6,581 nucleotides of DNA from Saprospirales bacterium (GCA_003448025.1 DLXL01000501.1:1-6581); one strand, 5' to 3'. Positions 1 through 6,581 are shown, counted from the first letter of the stretch. A program made the numbers and translations. Notes: generated by a model from the sequence alone, not told the origin.

Positions 1-91
1 ATATTGTGTGCGTTGTCTATGAAAACCCTTGATTATCAATCATTTTAATGTGCATACCGTCAAAAGACCCGAGCGCGGCGGAAGGGAATAT
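1..91. other. Left-edge non-coding stretch
   Basis: No convincing gene is visible here. Short open stretches run in from the left edge in two plus-strand frames, ending at TGA near 36 and TAA at 46-48, but they are too short to identify. Bases 29-39 form a small palindrome (TTGAT-T-ATCAA). A GC-rich patch at about 69-84 contrasts with the AT-rich sequence before it. A gene tail or the upstream region of a neighbouring gene outside the window remains possible. Confidence 0.4.
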
Positions 92-160
92 CCAATAACC
101 AATGTCCAATGTCCAAGTGGTGCGCCTGTTTGGCGTCAGCACTTGGACATTGGTTATTCT
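92..160. repeat. Hairpin made of CCAATNN heptad repeats
   Basis: The left arm is four successive 7-base units: CCAATAA (92-98), CCAATGT (99-105), CCAATGT (106-112) and CCAAGTG (113-119). The right arm is the reverse complement of three of them: CACTTGG (140-146), ACATTGG (147-153) and TTATT (154-158). Bases 106-119 pair perfectly with 140-153, a 14-bp stem. A further 5 bp (94-98 with 154-158) can form if one heptad (99-105) bulges out. The apex also folds, with CGCC (123-126) against GGCG (132-135) around TGTTT. The structure ends a few bases from the stop codon of the minus-strand beta-helix gene, so it could end or protect that transcript. No T-tract follows it on the minus strand, so it is not a classical intrinsic terminator. 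A dispersed intergenic repeat is the main alternative. Confidence 0.85.
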
Positions 161-162
161 CT

Positions 163-1584
163 TTATTGTATTGCTAATTTTACCTGTAGCTTACATTCCG
201 GGATTTGTATCAAGTAGATGCCTGGGGACAGGTTTTCTGTGTGAATGAGGGCTTCCGTTTGTCCTTTTTCCAACCTGCTTTGTTTAATAAGCCGGCCCTG
301 AGTATCCCAGATTTGGAGTTGTGCCTGCTGTTGGAGCGGCTGGCTACACTGCAACCAAACGGGCGTTTGCGCAGGAGCCGGATTGGGAAATAACTGAACC
401 GAAAATGTGGCCGGATCCGGGATACTCCGGTAGGGCGAAGTCAAAAACTCGTACGCACCTACATCCGGAGCGCTGCCGGTGTACCAGCGGGCGGTGTGGC
501 CCATGGGGTGCAGGTATGCTGAGGTGGCGGTGAGCGGTATTCCGGCATACTCACCTGGCTGTATACCTGCATTGATGCAGGGCGCATTGGGTGTTGGCGT
601 ATAGTTGTAGCCAGCCGGATCTACCAGCTGTGCATCTGCAATTTGGACTATTCGCTGGTTGTGGGTCGTATCTACCGCAGTAGCCGTTCCCTGCAACAAG
701 GTACCTCCGCCAACAAACAGATTATTGACCATTTTTACCAGATCAATACCGTTGGAAAACTGTACAAAACGACCACTTGTGCGGTTGTTAACGATGGTAT
801 TGTGGGAAAGAATGATTTCCTGCTCCGGATGGTTCTGGTTTTCTGCCGCAAAGGAAACAATACCGGTATTCTGGGAATTCACGCCCTGCTCGATCATATT
901 ACCGATCAGGAATGCCCGGCCTCCATTGGGCAGGTCCACCTCGTAGCTGCCATCTCCATTTTCCACGGTGAACCGATTGTAATACAAGTAGTTGAAGCGC
1001 GCGCGACTTTTCACCAAATGCCCTACATGGGAGTCATGAGAATAACAATAACGCATGGTCAGACTATTGACCGAGCCTACATAAATATTGTGGGAATACC
1101 CGTCGCCGAAGCCATTGAAGGAAAACTCACAGGACTCAAATACATAATCGCTGATCCCGTCATTGGAAGTCAGGATACCCATTTCATTGTGGTGAAAAAA
1201 GCAGTTGCGGAGGGTAAGGTGTTGTCCTTCCTGCCGAATGCCTGCGCCATTGTGGTCTGGCACCTTACAGCCGGAAAACTCAATGCCTTCCACGGTGCAA
1301 TTGGCGCCTTTAATAACCCAGATAGCCTTTCCTTCTGCGTAATTGCCATTGGCTTCCAGGTGCGCATACCCTGGCCCCAGACAGCGGATCACCAGGTTGG
1401 ATGCGAACCATTTCGTGACATCGCCGGTGTACAAACCCGGATCGATGTTGACGGTATCTCCTGATGCTACCAGACTGGAAACAGCAGAAGGAACGGTGTA
1501 TGGACGGGTTGGACCAACCAACCAGGTGGTAGCCCCGGAAACTCCGGAAAAGAGCAGGCAGGATGCGATAAAAAGGTACTTCAT
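163..1584 (-). CDS. Secreted right-handed parallel beta-helix protein with type IX secretion sorting domain
   Basis: This is a 473-residue exported protein. Residues 1-18 form a signal peptide (MKYLFIASCLLFSGVSGA), with signal peptidase I cleavage likely near A18. Residues 40-310 are rich in the short N/G-rounded strands of a parallel beta-helix (for example LTLRNCFFHHNEMGI and LTMRYCYSHDSHVGHL). Three segments stand out as likely functional: HNIYVG (165-170), GHLVKSRA (188-195) and SYEVDLPNGG (213-222). I recall these from a widespread family of uncharacterised beta-helix proteins. APCINAG (334-340) and PDVGAYEF (373-380) are the usual closing motifs of such helices. Residues 394-473 are a type A sorting domain (LFPNP at 398-402, SPGIYLIQI at 453-461, C-terminal KLAIQ), which implies outer-membrane passage by the type IX system and surface anchoring or release. 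Many relatives bind or cleave polysaccharide; the substrate here is unknown. The start is the only ATG after an in-frame stop at 1648-1650. It is transcribed divergently from mutS. Confidence 0.95.
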   Translation of the reverse strand: MKYLFIASCLLFSGVSGATTWLVGPTRPYTVPSAVSSLVASGDTVNIDPGLYTGDVTKWFASNLVIRCLGPGYAHLEANGNYAEGKAIWVIKGANCTVEGIEFSGCKVPDHNGAGIRQEGQHLTLRNCFFHHNEMGILTSNDGISDYVFESCEFSFNGFGDGYSHNIYVGSVNSLTMRYCYSHDSHVGHLVKSRARFNYLYYNRFTVENGDGSYEVDLPNGGRAFLIGNMIEQGVNSQNTGIVSFAAENQNHPEQEIILSHNTIVNNRTSGRFVQFSNGIDLVKMVNNLFVGGGTLLQGTATAVDTTHNQRIVQIADAQLVDPAGYNYTPTPNAPCINAGIQPGEYAGIPLTATSAYLHPMGHTARWYTGSAPDVGAYEFLTSPYRSIPDPATFSVQLFPNPAPAQTPVWLQCSQPLQQQAQLQIWDTQGRLIKQSRLEKGQTEALIHTENLSPGIYLIQIPECKLQVKLAIQ

Positions 1585-1588
1585 AACA

Positions 1589-1596
1589 CAAATATA
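1589..1596 (-). promoter_or_regulatory. Candidate Bacteroidota -7 element (TATATTTG) of the beta-helix gene
   Basis: Read on the minus strand, 1596-1589 is TATATTTG, a full match to the Bacteroidota consensus TAnnTTTG. Only four bases (TGTT) separate it from the ATG at 1584. With transcription normally starting a few bases after the final G, the mRNA would begin at or next to the start codon. I see no convincing -33 TTTG or TTG at the expected distance (about 1614-1620), which lowers confidence. This is a motif match only. Confidence 0.5.
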
Positions 1597-1650
1597 AGCC
1601 TTGATTCCTCGGATTGGGTAATTAATGCCATGTTGTGTAAAACGAAGTTA

Positions 1651-1679
1651 TTGGAGTGCCGCAAGGCTTGTTACATTTG
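1651..1679 (+). promoter_or_regulatory. Candidate Bacteroidota promoter of mutS (TTGG, then TACATTTG)
   Basis: TACATTTG (1672-1679) matches the TAnnTTTG -7 consensus of the Bacteroidota primary sigma factor. TTGG (1651-1654) lies 17 bases upstream, about where the -33 TTTG/TTG element is expected. The -7 element ends six bases before the ATG at 1686, so the predicted transcript has little or no leader. If this promoter is used, the upstream in-frame ATG at 1656 lies inside it and cannot be the start of translation. Confidence 0.55.
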
Positions 1680-1685
1680 CAGCGT

Positions 1686-4358
1686 ATGGCAAGAACAAAA
1701 AAGGACGGAACACCAGGCACAGGCGGCGGCACTACTACCCCGCTGATGCAGCAGTATATCCAGGTAAAAACCAAGTACCCGGATGCTGTTCTGCTGTTTC
1801 GGGTGGGCGATTTTTATGAAACCTTCGGCGAGGATGCCGTAAAGGCCAGTCGGGCCCTGGGTATTACTTTGACCAGCCGGAATAACGGAGGTTCAGACAT
1901 TGAACTGGCGGGTTTTCCCTATCACTCCCTTGATTTATACCTTCCAAGGCTGGTGCGGGCCGGATACCGGGTAGCTATTTGCGAGCAAATGGAAAAACCT
2001 GTGCCGGGAAAAGTGGTTCGTCGGGCGGTAACAGAAGTGGTCACGCCAGGTGTAACCACTGACGATGCCCTGCTGGACCACAATGCAAACAACTTTCTGG
2101 CAACCCTGGCTTATGGCGTCAAAGAGCAATTCGGGCTGGCTTTTCTGGATATTTCCACCGGAGAGTTTTTTGTGAGTGAAGGAGATGCCGGTTCAATAGA
2201 CAAACTGTTGCAAAGTTTTAAGCCTGCAGAAGTAGTATTGCCCAAAAGCAGAGTGAAAGAATTTAATGCGCTGTACGGCGATAAATTTTACACCAACACC
2301 CTGGAAGACTGGATTTTTACCAGAGATTTTGGCCGGGAAAAACTACTCACCCATTTCCAGACAACGAGTTTAAAAGGGTTTGGCATAGAAGAACTGGACC
2401 TGGCACAAACGGCAGCAGGCGCCGCCCTCCATTATCTGGCGGCCATGGAAAACAACCGACTGGCACATATCACCTCGCTCAGCAGGTTGCAAACAGAAAA
2501 ATTTGTGTGGCTTGACCGGTTTACCATCCGAAACCTCGAGTTGGTGAGTAGTAACCATGAGAACGGTATTTCCCTGCTTCAGGTACTGGATAAAACCATT
2601 TCTCCAATGGGAGCCCGTCTGTTGAAAAAGTGGGTGTTGCTGCCATTAACCAACCTGACGCAAATCCAGGAAAGGCACGATGCAGTGGCCTTCTTTCTGG
2701 ATAATCCGGATTTTGTACATGAACTGGAACCCCATATCCGGCATATTGGTGATTTGGAGCGACTCATGGCCAAGACTTCGGTGGGCAAAATCAATCCCCG
2801 GGAGGCCATGCAGTTGCGCAGGGCACTGGGCGGCATTGAACAGATTAAAAAAATGCTCGAGGATTTGCCGATTATACATGCTGCATTCACCAGACTGGCA
2901 GAAGGGCTGAACCCTTGTCAGAGTTTACGCACCCGTATTGAACGCGATATTGCCCCGGATCCACCGGTTGATATTCGCAAAGGCGGCGCAATGGCCGATG
3001 GCTGTGATCAGGAACTGGATGATTTGCGGCATATTGTACGCAACAGCAAGGAAATTTTGCTGGAAATACAGCAGCGAGAAATAGATCGCACCGGCATCAG
3101 CAGCCTGAAAGTAGCATTTAACAACGTTTTCGGATACTATATTGAGGTAACTTCCAAGTGGAAAGATCTGGTACCGCCAGAATGGACCCGCAAACAAACC
3201 ATCGCAAATGGTGAGCGGTATATTACGGAAGAGCTTAAAATACTGGAAGCCAAGATATTAGGGGCAGAAGAAAAGATTCAGGCCCTGGAAGAACAGCTCT
3301 TTAGGGCACTGGTAGAGGAGATTGGACAGTATATTCAACCCATTCAGCACAATGCCCAATTGGTGGCACGACTGGACTGCCTGCTTTCCTTTGCCCGGGT
3401 AGCTGAAAAACAACACTATCATCGCCGGGAACTCGACGACTCCAAGGTGATTGATATTAAAGATGGCAGTCACCCGGTGATTGAGACACAATTCCCTAAT
3501 GGAGAGGCTTTTATACACAACGATGTGTTTCTCGACAGAGAAACCGTGCAGATTATGCTGATTACAGGTCCGAATATGGCCGGTAAATCTGCTTTGTTAC
3601 GGCAAACGGCCCTGATTACACTGATGGCCCAAATGGGCAGTTTTGTGCCGGCTCAGTGGGCCCGAATCGGGCTGGTCGACAAAGTGTTCACACGGGTGGG
3701 AGCGTCAGACAATATCAGTGGAGGCGAGAGTACTTTTATGGTGGAGATGAATGAAACTGCGCTGATCATGAATAATATCAGCGACCGATCCCTTATTCTG
3801 CTGGATGAAATTGGGCGCGGAACCAGCACCTACGACGGGATCAGCATCGCCTGGAGTTTGGCAGAATATCTGCACGACAACGAAAAAGCGCATCCGAAAA
3901 CCTTGTTTGCCACCCATTACCACGAAATGAATGAGCTGGCAGAGAGTCATGAAAGGATACATAACTACCATGTCAGCACCAAAGAGGTAGGGCACAAGGT
4001 GGTGTTTTTGCGCAAATTGGTTCCGGGCGGCTCCAATCACTCTTTTGGCATCCATGTGGCGAGAATCGCTGGCATGCCACAGGCCATTGTGCAACGTGCC
4101 AATGAAATCTTAAAAACCCTGGAAGAAAAATCAGTTGAAACGCGGAGTGAGGAAACTTCCGGCAGTATGACAACGCAAAAAGAGGTGCGCCAAAAAGTGA
4201 AACAAATTGCAGCGCCCTTGCAGCTACATATATTTGATGTGGATGATTACACCCTCAAAATCAAAGAAACACTTTTGGCGCTGGACCTGAATACCATGAC
4301 ACCCATGGATGCGCTCTGGAAACTGAACGAGCTCGTAAAACTAGCCAGTAAAAAATAA
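1686..4358 (+). CDS. mutS: DNA mismatch repair protein MutS
   Basis: This cytoplasmic ATPase recognises mismatches and small loops in newly replicated DNA and recruits MutL. The protein has 890 residues from the ATG at 1686, slightly longer than the roughly 850 of the E. coli protein. Domain order is complete. The N-terminal mismatch-binding domain carries the Phe-x-Glu motif in GDFYE (F43, E45). The connector and lever/clamp regions follow, including NNVFGYYIEVT (479-489). The ATPase domain has Walker A GPNMAGKS (628-635), the SDNISGGESTFMVEM signature (674-688), Walker B LILLDEIGRGT (703-713, D707/E708) and the switch histidine in FATHYHE (H744). QLHIF (846-850) near the C-terminus resembles a sliding-clamp-binding motif. 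Walker A has Ala where E. coli has the second Gly, which I take as usual for this phylum. The ATG at 1656 would add ten residues with no family similarity and overlaps the promoter, so 1686 is preferred. A Gly/Thr-rich linker (8-18) precedes the conserved core. No Shine-Dalgarno sequence is visible. Confidence 0.98.
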   Translation: MARTKKDGTPGTGGGTTTPLMQQYIQVKTKYPDAVLLFRVGDFYETFGEDAVKASRALGITLTSRNNGGSDIELAGFPYHSLDLYLPRLVRAGYRVAICEQMEKPVPGKVVRRAVTEVVTPGVTTDDALLDHNANNFLATLAYGVKEQFGLAFLDISTGEFFVSEGDAGSIDKLLQSFKPAEVVLPKSRVKEFNALYGDKFYTNTLEDWIFTRDFGREKLLTHFQTTSLKGFGIEELDLAQTAAGAALHYLAAMENNRLAHITSLSRLQTEKFVWLDRFTIRNLELVSSNHENGISLLQVLDKTISPMGARLLKKWVLLPLTNLTQIQERHDAVAFFLDNPDFVHELEPHIRHIGDLERLMAKTSVGKINPREAMQLRRALGGIEQIKKMLEDLPIIHAAFTRLAEGLNPCQSLRTRIERDIAPDPPVDIRKGGAMADGCDQELDDLRHIVRNSKEILLEIQQREIDRTGISSLKVAFNNVFGYYIEVTSKWKDLVPPEWTRKQTIANGERYITEELKILEAKILGAEEKIQALEEQLFRALVEEIGQYIQPIQHNAQLVARLDCLLSFARVAEKQHYHRRELDDSKVIDIKDGSHPVIETQFPNGEAFIHNDVFLDRETVQIMLITGPNMAGKSALLRQTALITLMAQMGSFVPAQWARIGLVDKVFTRVGASDNISGGESTFMVEMNETALIMNNISDRSLILLDEIGRGTSTYDGISIAWSLAEYLHDNEKAHPKTLFATHYHEMNELAESHERIHNYHVSTKEVGHKVVFLRKLVPGGSNHSFGIHVARIAGMPQAIVQRANEILKTLEEKSVETRSEETSGSMTTQKEVRQKVKQIAAPLQLHIFDVDDYTLKIKETLLALDLNTMTPMDALWKLNELVKLASKK
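4207..4236 (+). promoter_or_regulatory. Possible internal promoter near the end of mutS
   Basis: TATATTTG (4229-4236) matches TAnnTTTG, and TTG (4207-4209) lies 19 bases upstream. Together they could drive the two glycosyltransferase genes with a leader of roughly 120 bases. The match falls exactly on the codons for the clamp-motif residues HIF, so protein coding alone can explain it. By my estimate about three chance matches to this six-base-fixed motif are expected in a window this size over both strands. Confidence 0.2.
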
Positions 4359-4362
4359 CTTC

Positions 4363-5319
4363 ATGGAGCCATTACCTCTTGTTTCCATCATATTGCCAGC
4401 TTATAACGAAGCAGAGAATCTGGCCATGGCGGTGCAAAAAATTGCCGAACAAACGGAGCTTTTGCACCATCAATTCCAGTTCGAACTCATTTTTGTTAAT
4501 GACGGCAGTAGTGACCAAACACTCACCTTGCTCCGGGAGTTGCATCAAAAACATGAAAAATGGGTACATTACGTGAGCTTTTCACGCAATTTTGGTCATA
4601 TGAGTGCGCTGCGTTGCGGGTATGACCATTCCCGTGGCGATGCTGTGATTTGTATGGATGCAGATTTGCAACACCCGCCACAGTATATCCCTGTATTTCT
4701 GGAAAAATGGCGGGAAGGGTTTGAAATTGTCTACACCACCCGGCAGGATGATGAATCCACCGGCTGGTTCAAGCGCAACAGTTCCCGGTATTTTTATGGA
4801 TTGATGAATCGGTTTTCCGACGTACACATTGAGCCCGGTGCTGCCGATTTCCGATTGCTGGATCGGAAGGTGGTAAACCTCATTCGCAATTCACAGGAAT
4901 CAGACCTGTTCATCCGGGGCTTTATTCCATGGGTTGGATTCCGGCAATACGCAATACCTTACAAACCGGATCAGCGGTTTGCCGGGCAGTCCAAGTATAC
5001 CCTTCGTAAAATGCTTCGCCTGGCATTGAACGGAATTACGGCTTTTTCTGTGCGCCCGTTGCGCATTGCTACCTTTTTGGGCAGCTGTATTTCTGGCATG
5101 GCTTTTTTATATGCTCTTTATGCTCTTTATGCGCATTTTGTACTAAAAGAGACCGTACAAGGCTGGACCTCAGTACTTTTGTCGGTCTTGATTATTGGCG
5201 GCTTGCAGTTGCTTACATTGGGGATCATTGGCGAATATCTGGGGCGATTGTTTCTGCAAGCCAAGGGCAGGCCGCCCTACATCGTTCAGGAAAGTACCCT
5301 GCCACCTAAAACCACTTAA
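4363..5319 (+). CDS. Polyprenyl-phosphate glycosyltransferase, family GT2 (GtrB/ArnC/DPM1-like)
   Basis: This 318-residue enzyme probably moves a sugar from a nucleotide donor to polyprenyl phosphate on the cytoplasmic face of the inner membrane. The N-terminal GT-A fold shows PAYNEAENL (12-20), FVNDGSSD (44-51) and the metal-binding DAD within MDADLQHPP (98-106). The RFAGQSKY motif (205-212), followed by an amphipathic stretch and FSVRPLRI (228-235), is characteristic of the GtrB/DPM1-type lipid-phosphate transferases rather than chain-extending synthases. Two membrane helices follow at about 235-260 and 268-290, then GEYLGRLFLQAKGRPPYIVQE (290-310), the typical tail of this group. The sugar (glucose, mannose or other) cannot be read from the sequence. 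Its start lies four bases after the mutS stop, and the next gene starts eight bases after its own stop, which suggests co-transcription. There is no Shine-Dalgarno, but an A-rich stretch precedes the ATG. Confidence 0.95.
   Translation: MEPLPLVSIILPAYNEAENLAMAVQKIAEQTELLHHQFQFELIFVNDGSSDQTLTLLRELHQKHEKWVHYVSFSRNFGHMSALRCGYDHSRGDAVICMDADLQHPPQYIPVFLEKWREGFEIVYTTRQDDESTGWFKRNSSRYFYGLMNRFSDVHIEPGAADFRLLDRKVVNLIRNSQESDLFIRGFIPWVGFRQYAIPYKPDQRFAGQSKYTLRKMLRLALNGITAFSVRPLRIATFLGSCISGMAFLYALYALYAHFVLKETVQGWTSVLLSVLIIGGLQLLTLGIIGEYLGRLFLQAKGRPPYIVQESTLPPKTT
5113..5130 (+). repeat. 9-bp tandem duplication in the glycosyltransferase gene
   Basis: GCTCTTTAT occurs twice in tandem (5113-5121 and 5122-5130), in frame, coding for Ala-Leu-Tyr twice inside the first membrane helix (residues 251-256 of the GT2 protein). 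It keeps the frame and only lengthens the helix by one turn. It looks like a replication-slippage product. Confidence 0.8.
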
Positions 5320-5327
5320 GTTGATTT

Positions 5328-6581
5328 ATGCGATACGGTCTTTACAGAAGTTTGTTCATTGTGTTTCTTTTTGCTGAAATCCTGCTGATCACCTCCCAGC
5401 GACTTCGCTATATGGGGCAACGGGAAAATGCCATTGTTATCATGATCCTTGCGGCTGCAATGGGTATCATGGCGATGTTGGCAGCTTTTGAAACCAACAA
5501 CGCATCTTCTCCTAAGCAATTGACGGCCAAAGAATTATGGCCCATGCGGATATTGACTTTACTGGGTATCGTCCTGGCTGTTTTCCACTTCAACCGGGAG
5601 ATCAGCGTCATTCCGATTGACCATCGCATATCGGACATTATTCCCACCATTCAGGTAATGAATCAGCGATTAGTGTCCGGGCAATATCCATATGCCATGA
5701 TCCAGGCATTTGGATATGATCTTTCCCCAACTTATTTACCCCTGATGTGGCTGCCCTTTTTCCCTGCAGCTTTATTTCATTTTGACGACAGATGGGTGGC
5801 TTTTGCGATCTGGGCGATTGCAACGCTGATGATAATCAGGAGGGCACATCAATCCGGGCTAAATACTCCGGCACGCTGGCTGGTGACAGCCCTGCCTTTT
5901 GCTCATTTTATATTTATTGAAGAAGGTACCAGTGCCACCTTCGGGAATACGGTAGAAATCATGATTGCCGGATTCTACATGTTGTGGGCGCTGCAAATGG
6001 ATCGGATTGAGGAATATATGCGCGGTAATCCATGGAAAAGTGGCGCCTGGCTGGCGTTTTTTCTACTGTTATGCCTGTTGTCAAGGTATGCCTTTTTACT
6101 TTGGCTGCCATTGTGTTGCCTGGTTGTTTGGATGGAGCACAGAAAGCTGTTTATAACCACCGCAGTATCAGCTTTTGCAGGAGTACTGATCGTTTTTGTG
6201 CTTCCTTTTTTACTGAAGGACCCCATGGTCTATTTCAAAGGACTTCAATATTATTCCGTAGCTGCCCTGGCAGGATGGGCACAGGAAGGACAACCCAGCC
6301 CATTGTATGATGGCATGGGGATAGCTGGTATTTTTCGGGATGAAATACAGGGAGATATGGCTGCAAGGCTGGCATTACTTCAGCGTTGGCAACTGATTGT
6401 ATCTGTACTGGCAGTTGGTTTAAGCGGGCTCTATTGGTGGAAAAACCGGAACAGACTTCAAAACCTACCGTTGTTCCTTTTGGGCAGCCTGAAGATTTAC
6501 TTTGCCTTCTTTTATGGTATTATTCAAATGCCTTATGTGTATTTGATGCTTACACCTTGTTTTTTTAGTGTGGCTATGTTG
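5328..6581 (+). CDS. Polytopic membrane protein, GT-C glycosyltransferase-like, cut by window end
   Basis: The frame from the ATG at 5328 stays open for 418 codons to the last base, so the C-terminus is missing. The protein begins MRYGLYRSLFIVFLF and has many hydrophobic segments, at about residues 8-23, 35-54, 74-89, 137-150, 156-171, 184-198, 205-222, 240-268, 274-296, 354-371 and 380-398. The long loop after the third segment contains acidic and basic residues IDHRISD (97-103), then GQYPY (118-122) and SPTYLPLMWLPFFP (133-146). This is the layout of GT-C enzymes such as GT87 and GT39 relatives: a catalytic Asp in the first outer loop, then a G-x-x-PY and P-x-Y-x-P segment. SRYAFLLWLP (252-261) is also GT-C-like. 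It likely transfers sugar from a polyprenyl-phosphate donor at the outer face of the inner membrane, possibly the product of the GT2 enzyme eight bases upstream. Family assignment is by motif memory only; an uncharacterised multi-pass protein is the alternative. Confidence 0.82.
   Translation, partial: MRYGLYRSLFIVFLFAEILLITSQRLRYMGQRENAIVIMILAAAMGIMAMLAAFETNNASSPKQLTAKELWPMRILTLLGIVLAVFHFNREISVIPIDHRISDIIPTIQVMNQRLVSGQYPYAMIQAFGYDLSPTYLPLMWLPFFPAALFHFDDRWVAFAIWAIATLMIIRRAHQSGLNTPARWLVTALPFAHFIFIEEGTSATFGNTVEIMIAGFYMLWALQMDRIEEYMRGNPWKSGAWLAFFLLLCLLSRYAFLLWLPLCCLVVWMEHRKLFITTAVSAFAGVLIVFVLPFLLKDPMVYFKGLQYYSVAALAGWAQEGQPSPLYDGMGIAGIFRDEIQGDMAARLALLQRWQLIVSVLAVGLSGLYWWKNRNRLQNLPLFLLGSLKIYFAFFYGIIQMPYVYLMLTPCFFSVAML

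Noticed and set aside
1..48. Plus-strand frame open from the left edge to a TAA at 46-48, perhaps a gene tail
   Set aside because: Only 15 codons are visible (ending KTLDYQSF) and nothing in them is recognisable. Such a short stretch is expected by chance.
92..160. Reading the heptad hairpin as a CRISPR repeat or an insertion-sequence end
   Set aside because: The units are contiguous without spacers, and no transposase or target-site duplication is visible around them.
29..217. 62-codon plus-strand frame across the heptad hairpin
   Set aside because: It runs through the inverted repeat and into the 3' end of the opposing gene, with no domain, signal or promoter support.
643..1464. A 273-codon plus-strand open frame, antisense to the beta-helix gene
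   Set aside because: It lies wholly within the minus-strand gene, which has a clear signal peptide, beta-helix repeats and sorting domain. The antisense product shows no recognisable domain and looks like a shadow of the real coding frame.
1557..1584. Possible lipoprotein signal (Ile-Ala-Ser-Cys at residues 6-9) in the beta-helix protein
   Set aside because: The cysteine is at position 9, leaving too short a hydrophobic stretch before it. The hydrophobic core continues to about residue 15, with a normal signal peptidase I site near A18, as expected for type IX cargo.
1656..1685. Upstream in-frame ATG giving a ten-residue longer MutS
   Set aside because: The extra residues (MPQGLLHLQR) do not match MutS N-termini, and the codons overlap the TTGG/TACATTTG promoter match. 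The ATG at 1686 starts a typical Lys-rich N-terminus.
3569..3592. Walker A of MutS (GPNMAGKS) as a defective ATP-binding site
   Set aside because: The Lys and Ser that contact the nucleotide are intact, and the Gly-to-Ala change is, as far as I recall, common in MutS of this phylum. All other ATPase motifs are present.

Overview
The window looks like a chromosomal segment from a member of the Bacteroidota. Three things support this. The minus-strand gene ends in a type IX secretion (Por) sorting domain with an FPNP motif. The gene starts lack Shine-Dalgarno sequences, and both divergent genes carry a TAnnTTTG element of the Bacteroidota sigma factor type. The MutS sequence (LLFRVGDFYETFGEDA, GPNMAGKSALL) is also of the kind I associate with this phylum. 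A Chitinophagia- or Saprospiria-like host is my guess, but I cannot place it more finely.

Layout. Bases 1-162 hold no convincing gene. They contain a hairpin built from 7-base CCAATNN repeats, just past the stop codon of the first gene. Bases 163-1584 (minus strand) encode an exported right-handed parallel beta-helix protein with a signal peptide and a type IX sorting domain. A short divergent promoter region (1585-1685) separates it from mutS (1686-4358, plus strand), the DNA mismatch-recognition ATPase. Four bases after mutS comes a family 2 glycosyltransferase with two C-terminal membrane helices (4363-5319), of the type that loads a sugar onto polyprenyl phosphate. Eight bases later begins a polytopic membrane protein (5328 to the window end, 418 codons, no stop reached) that resembles a GT-C glycosyltransferase.

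How the genes fit together. The two glycosyltransferases form a plausible donor/acceptor pair: the first would make a polyprenyl-phosphate sugar, and the second would use it on the far side of the inner membrane. Their tight spacing behind mutS suggests one transcript, although a possible internal promoter lies near the end of mutS. The beta-helix gene is transcribed away from this group and is probably unrelated in function, beyond a general cell-surface or carbohydrate theme.

I found no phage, transposon, CRISPR, RNA gene or clearly new defence-type system. The observations most worth checking are the heptad-repeat hairpin, the paired promoter elements that abut both start codons and predict leaderless or nearly leaderless mRNAs, and the conserved putative active-site patch of the beta-helix protein.
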